From Pseudomonas syringae CC1557 (GTDB lineage Bacteria > Pseudomonadota > Gammaproteobacteria > Pseudomonadales > Pseudomonadaceae), in assembly GCF_000452705.1 (NCBI RefSeq), contig NZ_CP007014.1, positions 3,531,001 to 3,595,000 on the forward strand: a stretch of DNA of 64,000 nucleotides. Direction: 5' to 3'. The notes beneath the pieces are model-generated. The model did not search any database. It saw only the letters and a list, made by a program, of their open reading frames with translations, and was not told where the DNA came from. Numbering within the stretch: the stretch's first letter is position 1; each line of letters begins with the position of its first letter. Shown in pieces: positions 1 through 8,651 of the stretch. The position numbers and the translations under genes are program-made.

Positions 1-832
1 CGGCAATCATCATTCCCGCCGTCATGTCGCCACGGATCACCAGCAGCGCGCCGAGGCCCAGTACCAGCGATTGCAGACACAGGCGCAACGCCTTGCTGAT
101 CGAACTGATGACCGCGCCGGTGTCGCTGGCGCGGTTCTGCAACGCAAGAAAACGCCCGTGCACAGTGAACCAGCGACGTCGCAACGCCTCCAGCATGCCC
201 ATGGCCTGAATGGCTTCGGCCTGTTGCAGATGGCGAGTCGCCAATTGCGCAGACTGCTGCGAATAACCACTGGCCTCAGCCAGCGGTTTGCGGGTCAGCC
301 ATTCATTCAGGCAGGCCAGCGCTACCAGCAGCACCGTGCCGACACTGGCCAACACGCCCAGCCATGGGTCGAAAAGAAAAATCACCGCTAGATAAATGGG
401 AAACCAGGGGGCGTCGAAAAACGCAAACAATGCAGGGCCCGTGAGGAACTGGCGAATAAAGGTCAGATCGCCCAGCGCTTGTCCGGCCTGACGCTGCCCT
501 GCATGCAGGTTGCTCTCGAACGCCGCCTGATAGACGCGTAGATTGAAACGCCGCTCCAGCTCGCTGCCAATACGGATCACCACAAAACTGCGGACCATCT
601 CCAGCAAACCTATAAATGCAAAGAACCCGACCACCATAAGAGTGAGCATGGCCAACGTGGTCTGGTTCTGCGAGGTCAATACGCGGTCATACACCTGCAA
701 CATATAAATCGACGGGGCGAGCATCAACACGTTGATCAGCGCGGTAAAACAACCGACACCTATCAACGCGCTTTTGTAATCAGCCAGCGCTTTATAAAGC
801 GGCGGCTGGGCGCTACGGGGCAACGCACTCAT
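1..832 (-). CDS. aprD: Type I secretion ABC transporter AprD (N-terminal part, cut by window edge)
   Basis: This is the inner-membrane ABC exporter expected to secrete AprA together with a membrane-fusion protein and an outer-membrane channel, whose genes should follow outside the window. The ATG at 830-832 is preceded by AAGGAAG. The visible 277 residues begin MSALPRSAQPPLYKALADY and hold the hydrophobic transmembrane domain, including GVGCFTALINVLMLAPSIYM and GSELERRFNLRVYQAAFES. This matches the PrtD/AprD/HlyB-like exporter family. The nucleotide-binding domain lies past position 1. The gene follows aprA and inh on the same strand, the usual order for the alkaline protease cluster. The family call is firm; the symbol rests on that context. 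Confidence 0.9.
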   Translation of the reverse strand, partial: MSALPRSAQPPLYKALADYKSALIGVGCFTALINVLMLAPSIYMLQVYDRVLTSQNQTTLAMLTLMVVGFFAFIGLLEMVRSFVVIRIGSELERRFNLRVYQAAFESNLHAGQRQAGQALGDLTFIRQFLTGPALFAFFDAPWFPIYLAVIFLFDPWLGVLASVGTVLLVALACLNEWLTRKPLAEASGYSQQSAQLATRHLQQAEAIQAMGMLEALRRRWFTVHGRFLALQNRASDTGAVISSISKALRLCLQSLVLGLGALLVIRGDMTAGMMIA

Positions 833-914
833 GGTTCTTCCTTGATGATCTTACTTATAACGGGGTGACGTCTCGGTTTTTTTATCGAACAACGTGCGTA
901 TGTCCATGAAACGC

Positions 915-1298
915 TTAATCGGCAAGCCGTCCAAGGATCAGTACCTCACCACTGGGCAGACGTGCCTCATAGGTTTGCGCGTCCATCCTGTTGAGGTGGA
1001 TCAGGCGATTGCCGTCTTTGTCCGTGAACGCCAGACCATCCGGGGTCGGAAACCAGCCATCAGGCCTGTCGTGCAACCACTGCACTGCGCATGCCATATC
1101 ACCAGTCACCTGCGGCACTTCGGTATTCAGATTGAGTTTGCAGGCGTCCCCCGCCTTCCCTTTAAGAGAAAGTTGCCACTTGCCACTCAGTTCGGCAGGG
1201 TTGGGTAGTTTCAGACTCATGGCCATGCTCGCTCCAGAAATCCCCACCAGCAGCGCAAAAGCAACCGGCACGATTCGAACAACGTGATTGATCTTCAT
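915..1298 (-). CDS. inh: Periplasmic metalloprotease inhibitor (AprI/Inh family)
   Basis: A 127-residue precursor with a Sec signal peptide, probably cleaved after SGASMA at about residue 26. The mature part is a small beta-barrel-type inhibitor with one cysteine pair (C53 and C70), typical of the Inh/AprI family. These inhibitors insert their N-terminus into the serralysin active site and protect the periplasm from protease that folds before export. It lies between aprA and aprD on the same strand. No strong Shine-Dalgarno is visible before the ATG at 1298, and a hairpin sits just upstream at 1318-1345, so its translation may be kept low or coupled to the aprA message. The family call is secure from the cluster and size. 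Confidence 0.9.
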   Translation of the reverse strand: MKINHVVRIVPVAFALLVGISGASMAMSLKLPNPAELSGKWQLSLKGKAGDACKLNLNTEVPQVTGDMACAVQWLHDRPDGWFPTPDGLAFTDKDGNRLIHLNRMDAQTYEARLPSGEVLILGRLAD

Positions 1299-1317
1299 GA
1301 AGGGGTAGATTCCAGAT

Positions 1318-1345
1318 CATGGGCGGCTGCAGAGAGTCGCCCATG
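1318..1345 (-). promoter_or_regulatory. Intercistronic hairpin between aprA and inh
   Basis: A perfect 8-bp inverted repeat, catgggcg (1318-1325) and cgcccatg (1338-1345), separated by 12 bases. It starts 12 bases after the aprA stop and ends 20 bases before the inh start. There is no T-run behind it on the minus strand, so it looks like a partial terminator or an mRNA-stabilising stem rather than a full terminator. It would allow much more aprA than inh/aprD message. The function is inferred from position only. Confidence 0.55.
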
Positions 1346-1356
1346 ATTGTTACAGA

Positions 1357-2784
1357 TTAAACCACGATATCAGTCGCGAACGCTTGACCAACGGTGCCTA
1401 CCAGGAAATCACCCGCCCCCTGCCCCGTGAAGTCGATGGCCAGGCTACCCAGGTTGCTGCTCTGGTTGTAGTTCAGGATTGCTTCGCCGGCATGACCGCT
1501 GAAGGCGTTGACGAACTGCAACGCGCTCAGCGTGGAAATGGCCGATACGTCGATTTTGTCCTGACCGCTGACAAAGTCACGAATCGTATCCTGAGCCGCC
1601 CGGTTGGAATCGGAACTGGCGCCAAATACAAAGACGTCTGCTCCTGCACCACCGGTCAGGCTGTCGGCCCCGCCGCCGCCGTAGATGATGTCATTACCGG
1701 CACCGCCTTTAAGGTCGTTGGCAGCAGCGTTGCCGATCAACAGATCATTGCCCGAGCCGCCTACCGCGTTTTCAACCACGACGTTTTTGGCAATGGAAAC
1801 GTTACCTACCATGCCACCAACGTCCGAGAAAGAAGCAGCGTTGAGGTTGATCTTCTGGTTCTGGGTAAAGCCCGAGAAGTCGAGGGTATCCTTGCCCCCG
1901 CCGTCCCACACAGAGAACACCACTTTGGACGCGGCAGAGGTAGCGCTATAGAAATCGCGCCCGGCAGTGGAGTTGAAGCCATAGACCGTGTCGGTGGCAC
2001 GCGTGCTCATGTTCGCGCCGTAGAGCTGCTGAACCGCAGCAATATCGTCCAGCAACGGCGCCGAGGAATACGACTGAGCGCCGCCCTTGACGAAGTTCTG
2101 ATCAGTATTGGACTCACTCCAGTAACTCATGACGCTGTAGCCGCGCGTGTCTTCTGCGTAGCTGACATCCTTGTAGGACGGGTTGCCCTCGCCAGCGTTG
2201 TAGTCGCCAGGGTGAGACAAGCCAAGGGTATGGCCAATTTCGTGAGTCAGCGTTTGCCGGCCATAGTTGCCGTTGTCCGGGGTAGCGTTTTCCCTGTAGG
2301 AATTGTTTACAAGGTACCAGGACTGACCATCTGTACGGCCGCCGCTAGGCAGATAGGCGAACGCCGCCCCACCGCTGCTGCCATCACTGTAGTTGCCGAA
2401 GGTCATGTGCCCGTCGCCGCCGGAGGCCGCCTGGGTGAAGCTGACCTTGGCAACATCAGCCCATGATTGCATCGACAGTACTGCCTGGGCTTTCTGCTGC
2501 GCGTTGAACGCACTGAACGTTCCCAGCGAGTTGTCAAAACCGGCAGGCTTGGCGGTCAGGAACGTGTAAGTGAGGTTGATGGTGCCGTTATTATCGCGGT
2601 CCGCCCAGGCGGCCTGATCGCGAAGAATGAAGTTCGCAGCCTGATCGAGCGAATACGAGGGCTTGCCGTTGATAGTGAGGTTGCCACCACGGTCATACTC
2701 GTGAGCGAACGTATTGATCTGGTCGAAGGAGCTACTGGTAGCGGCGGAGAGTTGAATTGCAGCATTTTCTTTGACTTTCGTCAT
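1357..2784 (-). CDS. aprA: Serralysin-type alkaline metalloprotease AprA
   Basis: Secreted zinc endopeptidase of 475 residues. The start at 2784 ([13 protein letters not shown]) is chosen because AAGGAAG lies just upstream; the longer upstream reading has no such site. The metzincin motif [11 protein letters not shown] is at residues 181-191 and the Met-turn SVMSY at 217-221. RTX calcium-binding nonapeptides ([36 protein letters not shown]) occupy roughly 342-386. The C-terminus TDIVV fits the uncleaved type I export signal (an acidic residue followed by hydrophobics). There is no Sec signal peptide, as expected. Length and domain order match serralysins of Pseudomonas and Dickeya. In plant pathogens such enzymes degrade flagellin monomers and host proteins. 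It is the first gene of an aprA-inh-aprD cluster. Confidence 0.97.
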   Translation of the reverse strand: MTKVKENAAIQLSAATSSSFDQINTFAHEYDRGGNLTINGKPSYSLDQAANFILRDQAAWADRDNNGTINLTYTFLTAKPAGFDNSLGTFSAFNAQQKAQAVLSMQSWADVAKVSFTQAASGGDGHMTFGNYSDGSSGGAAFAYLPSGGRTDGQSWYLVNNSYRENATPDNGNYGRQTLTHEIGHTLGLSHPGDYNAGEGNPSYKDVSYAEDTRGYSVMSYWSESNTDQNFVKGGAQSYSSAPLLDDIAAVQQLYGANMSTRATDTVYGFNSTAGRDFYSATSAASKVVFSVWDGGGKDTLDFSGFTQNQKINLNAASFSDVGGMVGNVSIAKNVVVENAVGGSGNDLLIGNAAANDLKGGAGNDIIYGGGGADSLTGGAGADVFVFGASSDSNRAAQDTIRDFVSGQDKIDVSAISTLSALQFVNAFSGHAGEAILNYNQSSNLGSLAIDFTGQGAGDFLVGTVGQAFATDIVV

Positions 2785-3052
2785 GACACTTCCTTGTTTG
2801 CTGATGGAACAGATTGGTGCGGCAGGACTCCGTCTGCAGCGAGGGAATCCTGTCACTCGCCTTTGTTGCGTAACGTGTGTTGCGTAACAAAACTGACACA
2901 TCTTGAAATCTTGTGTCCAGCCCTGATAAGTGATGCCAAATCGCCTAAATCAGGAATCTGCCTACAGGCACTAGGGAATCGTCTGATATTTTTTTTGGTG
3001 ATGTCAGGCTTTCGATAAGCCATTGAACAGGCTGGCGCAATTTTGATAAAGA

Positions 3053-3066
3053 TGACTGATCAGTCA
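3053..3066. promoter_or_regulatory. 14-bp palindrome upstream of aprA (candidate operator)
   Basis: TGACTGATCAGTCA is perfectly self-complementary. It sits in the A/T-richer spacer between aprA and yccA, 269 bases upstream of the aprA ATG. A dimeric regulator could bind here, but the site matches no operator I can name, and 14-bp palindromes also arise by chance. Low confidence. Confidence 0.3.
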
Positions 3067-3198
3067 GATATTTAGAGGCGTCGAATGTGACGGTAAGACC
3101 CGCAACGGGGATGACACGTCTTCCGAACGAAATTCACGAATGCCAGCCACGAAAATGACCCCCTGCCCCCTTTTGACATTCTCGAAACCCGACAACGC

Positions 3199-3224
3199 AA
3201 AAGCCCCGACAAGTCGGGGCTTTT
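3199..3224 (-). terminator. Rho-independent terminator of yccA
   Basis: Arms aaaagccccgac and gtcggggctttt with a 2-base loop, forming a 12-bp stem. It lies 40 bases past the yccA stop. Read on the minus strand the stem is followed by TTTTGCG, and on the plus strand by ttttgttt, so it may act in both directions. Confidence 0.85.
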
Positions 3225-3263
3225 GTTTGAAGCAGAGCTGCCTGACTATTCAGGCCACGATGA

Positions 3264-3935
3264 TCAGTCGTCGCGGCTCATGATGCCGAAGATTTGCAGC
3301 AGGCTGATGAACAGGTTGTAAATCGATACATACAGGCTGACGGTAGCCATGATGTAGTTACGCTCGCCACCCTGAATGATCGCGCTGGTCTGAAACAGAA
3401 TGCAGACCGACGAGAACAGTACGAAGCCTGCGCTGATTGCCAGTTGCAGCCCGCTGATCTGGAAAAACATGCTGGCCACAACCGCTCCCAGCAGGACAAA
3501 GAAACCGGCGGTGATAAAGCCACCGAGGAAACTCATGTCCTTGCGAGTGATCAGCACGTAAGCCGACAGGCCGCCAAATACCAGTGCTGTCATCGCGAAT
3601 GCAGAGCTGACAACTTCAGCACCGCCTGCCATGCCCAGATAACGGTTGAGGATCGGGCCCAGCAGGAACCCCATGAAGCCAGTCAGAGCGAAGGTCGAAA
3701 CCAGACCCCACACCGAATCACGCAGCTTGTTGGTAAGGAAAAACAGACCATAGAAGCCGATCAGCACCACGAAAATGTTCGGGTAGCCGACGCGCATCTG
3801 CTGAGCGACAAAGGCCATGACACCGCTGAAAGCGAGCGTCAGAGCGAGAAGACCGTAAGTATTGCGCAGGACACGACTAACCTCTAGCTGGTCGGCCTGC
3901 ACGCCGGTTTTAAGGCTGTAATCCTGTTCGCGCAT
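3264..3935 (-). CDS. yccA: Bax inhibitor-1/YccA family membrane protein
   Basis: A 223-residue integral membrane protein with seven hydrophobic segments and the BI-1/YccA family pattern (ALTLAFSGVMAFVAQQ near the N-terminus, ILFQTSAIIQGGERNYIMAT and ATVSLYVSIYNLFISLLQI near the C-terminus). In E. coli YccA binds and restrains the FtsH protease. The start at 3935 (MREQDYSLKTG) is preceded by AAGGAG; the in-frame start 36 bases upstream has no such site. It is a single gene between the aprA spacer and tRNA-Ser, with its own strong terminator. The family assignment is firm; the function in this organism is inferred from E. coli. Confidence 0.92.
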   Translation of the reverse strand: MREQDYSLKTGVQADQLEVSRVLRNTYGLLALTLAFSGVMAFVAQQMRVGYPNIFVVLIGFYGLFFLTNKLRDSVWGLVSTFALTGFMGFLLGPILNRYLGMAGGAEVVSSAFAMTALVFGGLSAYVLITRKDMSFLGGFITAGFFVLLGAVVASMFFQISGLQLAISAGFVLFSSVCILFQTSAIIQGGERNYIMATVSLYVSIYNLFISLLQIFGIMSRDD

Positions 3936-4011
3936 GGCGAAACTCCTTCCTGTTGAAATGTTGAGTTGCAAAGATCATAACAGAGGCGCTGCAACTGGCT
4001 AGTCACAGAGT

Positions 4012-4039
4012 TTGACAGCTTGTTTCATTCCGGTATTAT
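4012..4039 (+). promoter_or_regulatory. Sigma-70 promoter of tRNA-Ser
   Basis: Consensus TTGACA at 4012-4017 and TATTAT at 4034-4039 with a 16-base spacer, followed by a GC-rich discriminator (ggcgcccgc). It ends 17 bases before the mature tRNA, the normal geometry for a stable-RNA promoter. Confidence 0.85.
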
Positions 4040-4056
4040 GGCGCCCGCAACGTAGT

Positions 4057-4144
4057 GGAGGTATGGCCGAGTGGTTTAAGGCAGCAGTCTTGAAAACTGC
4101 CGACTGTAACAGGTCCTAGAGTTCGAATCTCTATGCCTCCGCCA
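4057..4144 (+). tRNA. tRNA-Ser (anticodon UGA)
   Basis: An 88-nt type II tRNA with encoded CCA. The acceptor arms GGAGGTA and TGCCTCC pair with one G-T. The anticodon stem gcagt/actgc encloses the loop cttgaaa with TGA at 4091-4093. A long variable arm follows (cgactgtaacaggtc region) and the T arm carries GTTCGAATC. It has its own promoter and terminator, so it is a single-gene unit. Confidence 0.98.
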
Positions 4145-4157
4145 TATTTGAAAGCGC

Positions 4158-4181
4158 AAAGCCCTGATTATTCAGGGCTTT
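4158..4181 (+). terminator. Rho-independent terminator of tRNA-Ser
   Basis: A 10-bp perfect stem (aaagccctga / tcagggcttt) with the loop ttat, starting 14 bases after the tRNA CCA end. A short T-rich tail (tgtcgttt) follows. Confidence 0.85.
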
Positions 4182-4394
4182 GTCGTTTCCGGGGCTTGCT
4201 CAATGCGAGGCGCCATCCTGCAGTTCTGAACCACCACGCTAAATGTCCAGAACCAGCCGCTCTGACGTACATCCCGACACGCAGATCATCATCGTCCTCC
4301 CGGATGCCCGCTCGGCAGCGCTGAGAACCACGTCGCGATGTTCCAGAGCGTCCTCAAGCACCCTGCACACGCTCCGCACACGCCCTCCTTACAG

Positions 4395-4729
4395 CTATAA
4401 GGAAAGGGTGTGCCCTGAAGCTATCAGCACATCCAGCAAACTGCCTTTGCCATCATGATGAAGCTGCGCGCCCGAACGGGAGAGCACAACCTGGCAGCCC
4501 TTGCCGATAGCGTCCGGGGGCATCGGCAGGCGCCACTCACTGCCACGGCAGGGATACCACAGGACGCCACCTGCGGATTGCACCCTCCTATCTCAACCTT
4601 GCACAAATCGATCAGGCTGCCGAGGTCATTGCAAACTCGGTACTGCTTGCCTGCGCCGAACGGATGACCGGAAGCTAGCGCTGGAATCGGCTCTGCATCC
4701 GTGGCGCGACAGGCAAAGCCTCTGTCTCG
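4395..4729 (-). pseudogene. Possible frameshifted coding remnant, unknown family
   Basis: Two adjacent minus-strand frames read like one protein broken by a single frameshift near 4583. The upstream part contains ASGHPFGAGKQYRVCNDLG and SLIDLCKVEIGG; the downstream part contains GSEWRLPMPPDAIGKGCQ and ends GKGSLLDVLIASGHTLSL. Codon choice in both parts (CTG, GGC, ATC, CAG) resembles the host's genes. No family is recognised and no start codon with a ribosome site is clear. It may equally be spurious. The rest of 4182-4735 holds nothing I can support. Confidence 0.25.
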
Positions 4730-4735
4730 TCATGG

Positions 4736-5260
4736 GTGCAGCAGCAGACAATAAACACGGTGCGGCGTGTCAGAGACACTGGCGACCTGGAGTACTATGC
4801 GGATCTGCTGCCGGCAGGCTCTCATCAGGAGATACTCATCAACATGGACTCATTCATGGACGCTCAGGCCTTACTCGCCCTGACCACAACGTCATTGCCT
4901 CTATCAGCGGAATGCAGCTGCCTGCACCGAGACCTTGCAGGCTGGAGCAGTTGGCCGGTGAGTTACCGGGAGGAAGCGTTCAACAAGCTGGGGGCGCTGG
5001 CGAAGCACTCCCCTGAAGAAGCGACCATCGATGAATACCACCCCGACGGAACGCTCTACTGGTCTCCCGACGCGCCTATCGCTCCCCGCTTTTATCCCTA
5101 TAACCAGTCCACCGTCTGGCAGTGCGCCAATTGCCGGCGTATTTACCTGCGTCACAACGATGACGGCGCCTATCACGTCGAGCGGCGGATTCGTCTCGTT
5201 CAATCGTTTCTGATAACGGATGCTGAACATTCACATGGTGGTCGGGACGCACACGCCTGA
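4736..5260 (+). CDS. Hypothetical protein with CxxC motif
   Basis: A 174-residue reading frame with no recognised family. It is soluble, with no signal peptide or membrane segment. Visible traits are tryptophan-rich stretches (GWSSWPVSYREEAF, LYWSPDAPIAPRFYPY) and a C-terminal WQCANCRRIYLRHNDDG whose CxxC could bind metal. The GTG at 4736 is used because the frame is open only from 4679 and YADLLPAGSH looks coding. An alternative ATG at 4844, with AGGAG 13 bases upstream, would give 138 residues. It is transcribed toward the LysR gene but separated from it by about 90 bases. Function unknown. Confidence 0.55.
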   Translation: MQQQTINTVRRVRDTGDLEYYADLLPAGSHQEILINMDSFMDAQALLALTTTSLPLSAECSCLHRDLAGWSSWPVSYREEAFNKLGALAKHSPEEATIDEYHPDGTLYWSPDAPIAPRFYPYNQSTVWQCANCRRIYLRHNDDGAYHVERRIRLVQSFLITDAEHSHGGRDAHA

Positions 5261-5349
5261 CATGAGCGGCGCAGTGCAACCCGCTCGCAGAGCGGGCCGC
5301 GCAGTCTGATATATTGATGCGCTTCACGTATCAGTCAACCGGTCTCTTG

Positions 5350-6258
5350 ATGCCCATCAATTTCGATCTCAACGACCTCCAGGCGTTTCGGGCCGTGGTC
5401 GAAAATGGCAGCTTCCGCAAGGCTGCCGAAACCGTGCAGATCACGCAGCCTGCGCTCAGTCGGCGTATAGAAAAGCTGGAGTCGGCGCTGAATGTGAAGC
5501 TGTTCGAGCGCACCACGCGCAAGGTCAGCCTGACCACGGTCGGCCGCGCTTTTCTGCCGCAGGTCGAGCGCATCCTCGACGATCTCGACATCGCATTGAT
5601 GACGATCGGCGAGGTTGGCTCGACGCGAATGGGCAGCGTCACAATTGCCTGCGTCCCCTCTGCGGCCTATTACTTCATGCCGCACGTCATCAGCGCTTTC
5701 CATGAGCTGTTTCCTAAAATCAGAATCAAGGTGCTGGACGCGAGCGCCAATGAAGTCAACAGCGCGGTTGCGCTGGGCGAAGCTGATTTCGGGGTGAGTT
5801 TCAGCGGCAATCTGGCGCCAGAGGTGGACTTTGAACTGCTTCTGCAGGAGCGCTACGTGATGGCCTGCCGCCGCGATCATCCATTGGCGACGCATGACAG
5901 TGTCAGTTGGGAAGAGATGTATCGCCACGACTACATCACCCTGGATATCACGTCGGGCAACAGACTGGTACTGGACAAGGCGCTGGCAACCTCACGCCCC
6001 CTCAGGGAAAGCGTTTGCGAAACACGGCATGTGACGACCATGGTAGGTCTTGTAGAAGCCGGGCTCGGCGTAGCGGCAGTGCCCTCGATTGCCATGCCGA
6101 TGACCGCTCACCCGTTTCTGGTGAGCGTGCCACTGGTGGCACCCGAGGTGATCCGTAACGTCGGGCTGATCAAGCGCCGCGGGCGAACACTGACACCCGC
6201 AGCCCTTGAGCTGGAACGACTGGTCAGGCAGATGCCATCTCGATCAGCGCGGGACTGA
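5350..6258 (+). CDS. LysR-family transcriptional regulator
   Basis: A 302-residue LysR regulator. The N-terminal winged helix-turn-helix spans about residues 5-64 (FRKAAETVQITQPALSRRIE, LFERTTRKVSLTTVGRAF), followed by a linker helix and a periplasmic-binding-fold effector domain. ATG 5350 (MPINFDLNDLQAFRAV) is the normal start for the family; a start 36 bases upstream only adds a non-conserved leader. Its 3' end overlaps by 15 bases the convergent gene for a ModA-like binding protein, which is followed by an MHS symporter. It plausibly controls those genes in response to their substrate, but the target and ligand are inferred from position. Confidence 0.9.
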   Translation: MPINFDLNDLQAFRAVVENGSFRKAAETVQITQPALSRRIEKLESALNVKLFERTTRKVSLTTVGRAFLPQVERILDDLDIALMTIGEVGSTRMGSVTIACVPSAAYYFMPHVISAFHELFPKIRIKVLDASANEVNSAVALGEADFGVSFSGNLAPEVDFELLLQERYVMACRRDHPLATHDSVSWEEMYRHDYITLDITSGNRLVLDKALATSRPLRESVCETRHVTTMVGLVEAGLGVAAVPSIAMPMTAHPFLVSVPLVAPEVIRNVGLIKRRGRTLTPAALELERLVRQMPSRSARD

Positions 6259-7023
6259 ATCCAGACCCGTCGACTGCAGGGTGGCCTGAGCCTTGGGTGA
6301 TGCCAGGTAGTCGAGTAACGCCTTGGCCTGTTTTGGATGCTCGGCGTTGACCGGAACGCCAGCCGCATAACGCGTGACCGACTGGACGTCTTCCGGGATC
6401 TTCGCCACGAACGTTACACCGGGAATCGGCAGCAATTCGGCGACCTGCTGAAAGCCCAGTTCGTAATCGCCTGTGGCAACCACCGAGGCAACCGGAATGC
6501 GCTCGACCATCTTGCTCTTCGGCGCGAGCTGTTGCTGGATGCCCAGCTTTTTGAACAGCTCTTTCTCGATGTACACGCCACTGGCGCTGTCGGAGTAGGC
6601 GACCGACCTGGCTTTCAGCAGCGTGTCTTTCAGCTCGCTGTCGGTGCCGATGGCAGGCTTGGCAGCGCCCTGCTTCACCACCATGCCGATACGCGAGTCT
6701 GCCAGCTCGACACGCGACGCGGGGTCTACCTTGCCTTGCTTGATCAGCTCATCCAGCGCGTAGCCGACCATGATCACGACATCGGCATGCTCACCACGGG
6801 TCAGCCGGTTTGGAATAGCCTCAGGCGCCTTGCCCATCGACGGCCCGAGAATGGTGTCCAGCGTATCCCCGGACGCCTTGGCGTATTCAGGCCCCAGCAA
6901 TTTGTAGGCTGCGGTAAAGCCACCCGAGGTCATGACCTTGAGTTCTTCAGCCTGGGCGCCAGCGCTGACGGCAACACAGCTCAGAAAGAGCAGTGCCAGT
7001 TGATGCTTATGTAAAGATTGCAT
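6244..7023 (-). CDS. ModA-like periplasmic substrate-binding protein
   Basis: A 259-residue exported binding protein. The signal peptide ends near SAGAQA|EE (residue 25) and the mature part opens with the ModA-type LKVMTSGGFTAAYKLLGPEY. It belongs to the type II periplasmic-binding fold (SBP_bac_11 group), which includes molybdate binders and many binders of organic acids. No ABC permease or ATPase is nearby. Instead it lies 15 bases downstream of a proton-coupled carboxylate symporter, in the same operon. A role in capturing or sensing a carboxylate is therefore as likely as molybdate uptake. The family is firm; the ligand is unknown. Confidence 0.85.
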   Translation of the reverse strand: MQSLHKHQLALLFLSCVAVSAGAQAEELKVMTSGGFTAAYKLLGPEYAKASGDTLDTILGPSMGKAPEAIPNRLTRGEHADVVIMVGYALDELIKQGKVDPASRVELADSRIGMVVKQGAAKPAIGTDSELKDTLLKARSVAYSDSASGVYIEKELFKKLGIQQQLAPKSKMVERIPVASVVATGDYELGFQQVAELLPIPGVTFVAKIPEDVQSVTRYAAGVPVNAEHPKQAKALLDYLASPKAQATLQSTGLDSVPR

Positions 7024-7038
7024 GTTTGTTTTCCTTGA

Positions 7039-8340
7039 TTACACAGCCAGTTGCGGGCGAGCTGAAATATGTCGGTAGAGCACCAGTGTCGCGCCCAGCG
7101 CGCACATGGCAGCAAATGTCATCCAGTAGGCGGGCGCGGCTTTGTCTCCGGTCAAGTGGATCAACCAGGTGGATATGGCCGGGGTGAAACCACCGAAAAC
7201 CGCCGTCGCCAGGCTGTAGGCCAGAGAAAACCCGGCAACGCGCACTTCCACCGGCATGATTTCAGTCAGCGCCGGAATCATCGCGCCGTTATACAAACTG
7301 TAGAGGCACGAGAACCACAGCAGCACCTCCAGCATGTGACCGAAACTGGGCGCCTGAGCGAGGAATGACAGGGCGGGATAGGCGCTGATAATGGTGAGTA
7401 AGGTCATCGCGACCAGCAGTGGCTTGCGCCCGAAACGGTCACTCAACATGCCGCCTATCGGCAGCCAGATAAAATTGGACACGCCGACCAGCAAGGTCAC
7501 CAGAAGCGCGTCGGCGGTACTCAGATTCAGCACGGTCTTGCCGAAGGTGGGTGCATAAATGGTGATCAGGTAGAACGTGGTAGTGGTCATCGCAACCATC
7601 AGCATCCCGGCAATGACCACGCGCCAGTTCTGCAACAGGGTCGCGAAGACCTCACGCATGCTCGGACGGTGCTTGCGGGTGGCGAACTCTTCGGTTTCCT
7701 GCAGGCTGCGGCGCAACAGGAAAATGAACGGGATGATCAGGCAACCGATGGCGAATGGAATTCTCCAGCCCCAGTCAGCCACAGCCGCAGGCGCCATCCA
7801 CTGGTTAAGGGCATACCCCAGCGCTGCGGCAACCACAATCGCCACCTGCTGACTGCCGGATTGCCAACTGGTGTAGAACCCCTTGCGACCCGGCGTGGCC
7901 ATTTCAGCCAGATACACCGATACCCCGCCCAGTTCGGCACCGGCGGAGAAACCTTGCAGTAAACGGCCGAGTAACACCAAGGCCGGAGCCCAGAGGCCAA
8001 TGCTTGCGTAGCCTGGCACCAGAACAATCAACAACGTACCGCTCGCCATGATCGACAAGGTCACGATCAGCCCTTTGCGCCGACCCACGTCATCGATGTA
8101 GGCACCCAGGATCACCGCCCCCAGTGGACGCATGAGAAAGCCCGCACCAAAGACGGCGAACGTCATCATCAGTGAGGCAAATTCACTCGTCGCGGGAAAA
8201 AAAGCAGCAGCGATTTGAGTCGCGTAGAAACCAAACAGAAAGAAATCGAATTGTTCAAGAAAGTTGCCGGATGTAACACGGAATACCGCTCCAGCCCTGG
8301 AACGGGCAGACGCAGCGGGTTGAGGGGATGAGCCGTTCAT
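7039..8340 (-). CDS. MFS metabolite:H+ symporter (citrate/tricarballylate type)
   Basis: A 433-residue major facilitator with 12 predicted membrane segments. It carries the MHS-family signatures: the N-terminal [39 protein letters not shown] in the loop 2-3 region, and [22 protein letters not shown]. The closest characterised types are the citrate and tricarballylate carriers (CitA, TcuC). It sits in the inner membrane and would import a di- or tricarboxylate with protons. It is the first gene of an operon with the downstream ModA-like protein, and a LysR regulator converges on the pair. The substrate is not determinable from sequence alone. Confidence 0.88.
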   Translation of the reverse strand: MNGSSPQPAASARSRAGAVFRVTSGNFLEQFDFFLFGFYATQIAAAFFPATSEFASLMMTFAVFGAGFLMRPLGAVILGAYIDDVGRRKGLIVTLSIMASGTLLIVLVPGYASIGLWAPALVLLGRLLQGFSAGAELGGVSVYLAEMATPGRKGFYTSWQSGSQQVAIVVAAALGYALNQWMAPAAVADWGWRIPFAIGCLIIPFIFLLRRSLQETEEFATRKHRPSMREVFATLLQNWRVVIAGMLMVAMTTTTFYLITIYAPTFGKTVLNLSTADALLVTLLVGVSNFIWLPIGGMLSDRFGRKPLLVAMTLLTIISAYPALSFLAQAPSFGHMLEVLLWFSCLYSLYNGAMIPALTEIMPVEVRVAGFSLAYSLATAVFGGFTPAISTWLIHLTGDKAAPAYWMTFAAMCALGATLVLYRHISARPQLAV

Positions 8341-8651
8341 GATTGTTCTCCAGCGATCTTATTAGAGTGCTTGTCAGCGCTTGTGATCGAGGAGTCTGCC
8401 GGACACACCTTGAAACGATAAGTGCTATCTTTTCATCCATTGATGTTTAAAGGTTATCAATAAAACCGTAAGACATCAGGTTTTGCGGTGCCAGCACGCG
8501 TGACGTGGAGTGTCATTAACTGCACGTCAACGCAGAGCATTGGCCCGAGAGTCTTGGCCTGTGGGATCAGTGTCAGCGCCATTTTCGCCAGACTCACACA
8601 CTCCTCCGTGAATTCTTTATCATTGCGCATGTTTTGTTGGCAGAGCCGCTC
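8341..8651. other. Divergent promoter spacer (MFS gene / tusD)
   Basis: 311 bases between the divergent starts of the symporter gene and tusD. It must contain both promoters. Only a small imperfect repeat around gataagtgctatc (near 8418) stands out. There is no supported gene, RNA or terminator. Confidence 0.5.

Larger units (their letters stand above)
2785..3263. other. Spacer upstream of aprA and downstream of yccA
   Basis: 479 bases with no supported gene. It must hold the aprA promoter (minus strand) and it contains the yccA terminator at 3199-3224. A perfect 14-bp palindrome lies at 3053-3066, about 270 bases upstream of the aprA start, and is listed separately. I could not assign a confident -35/-10 pair. 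Confidence 0.6.

Noticed and set aside
1384..2466. A 360-codon open frame opposite aprA
   Set aside because: Shadow of the RTX and protease coding strand; no independent evidence.
5280..5296. Hairpin cccgct-cgcag-agcggg before the LysR gene, considered as a terminator
   Set aside because: Short stem with no T-run; likely not a functional terminator.
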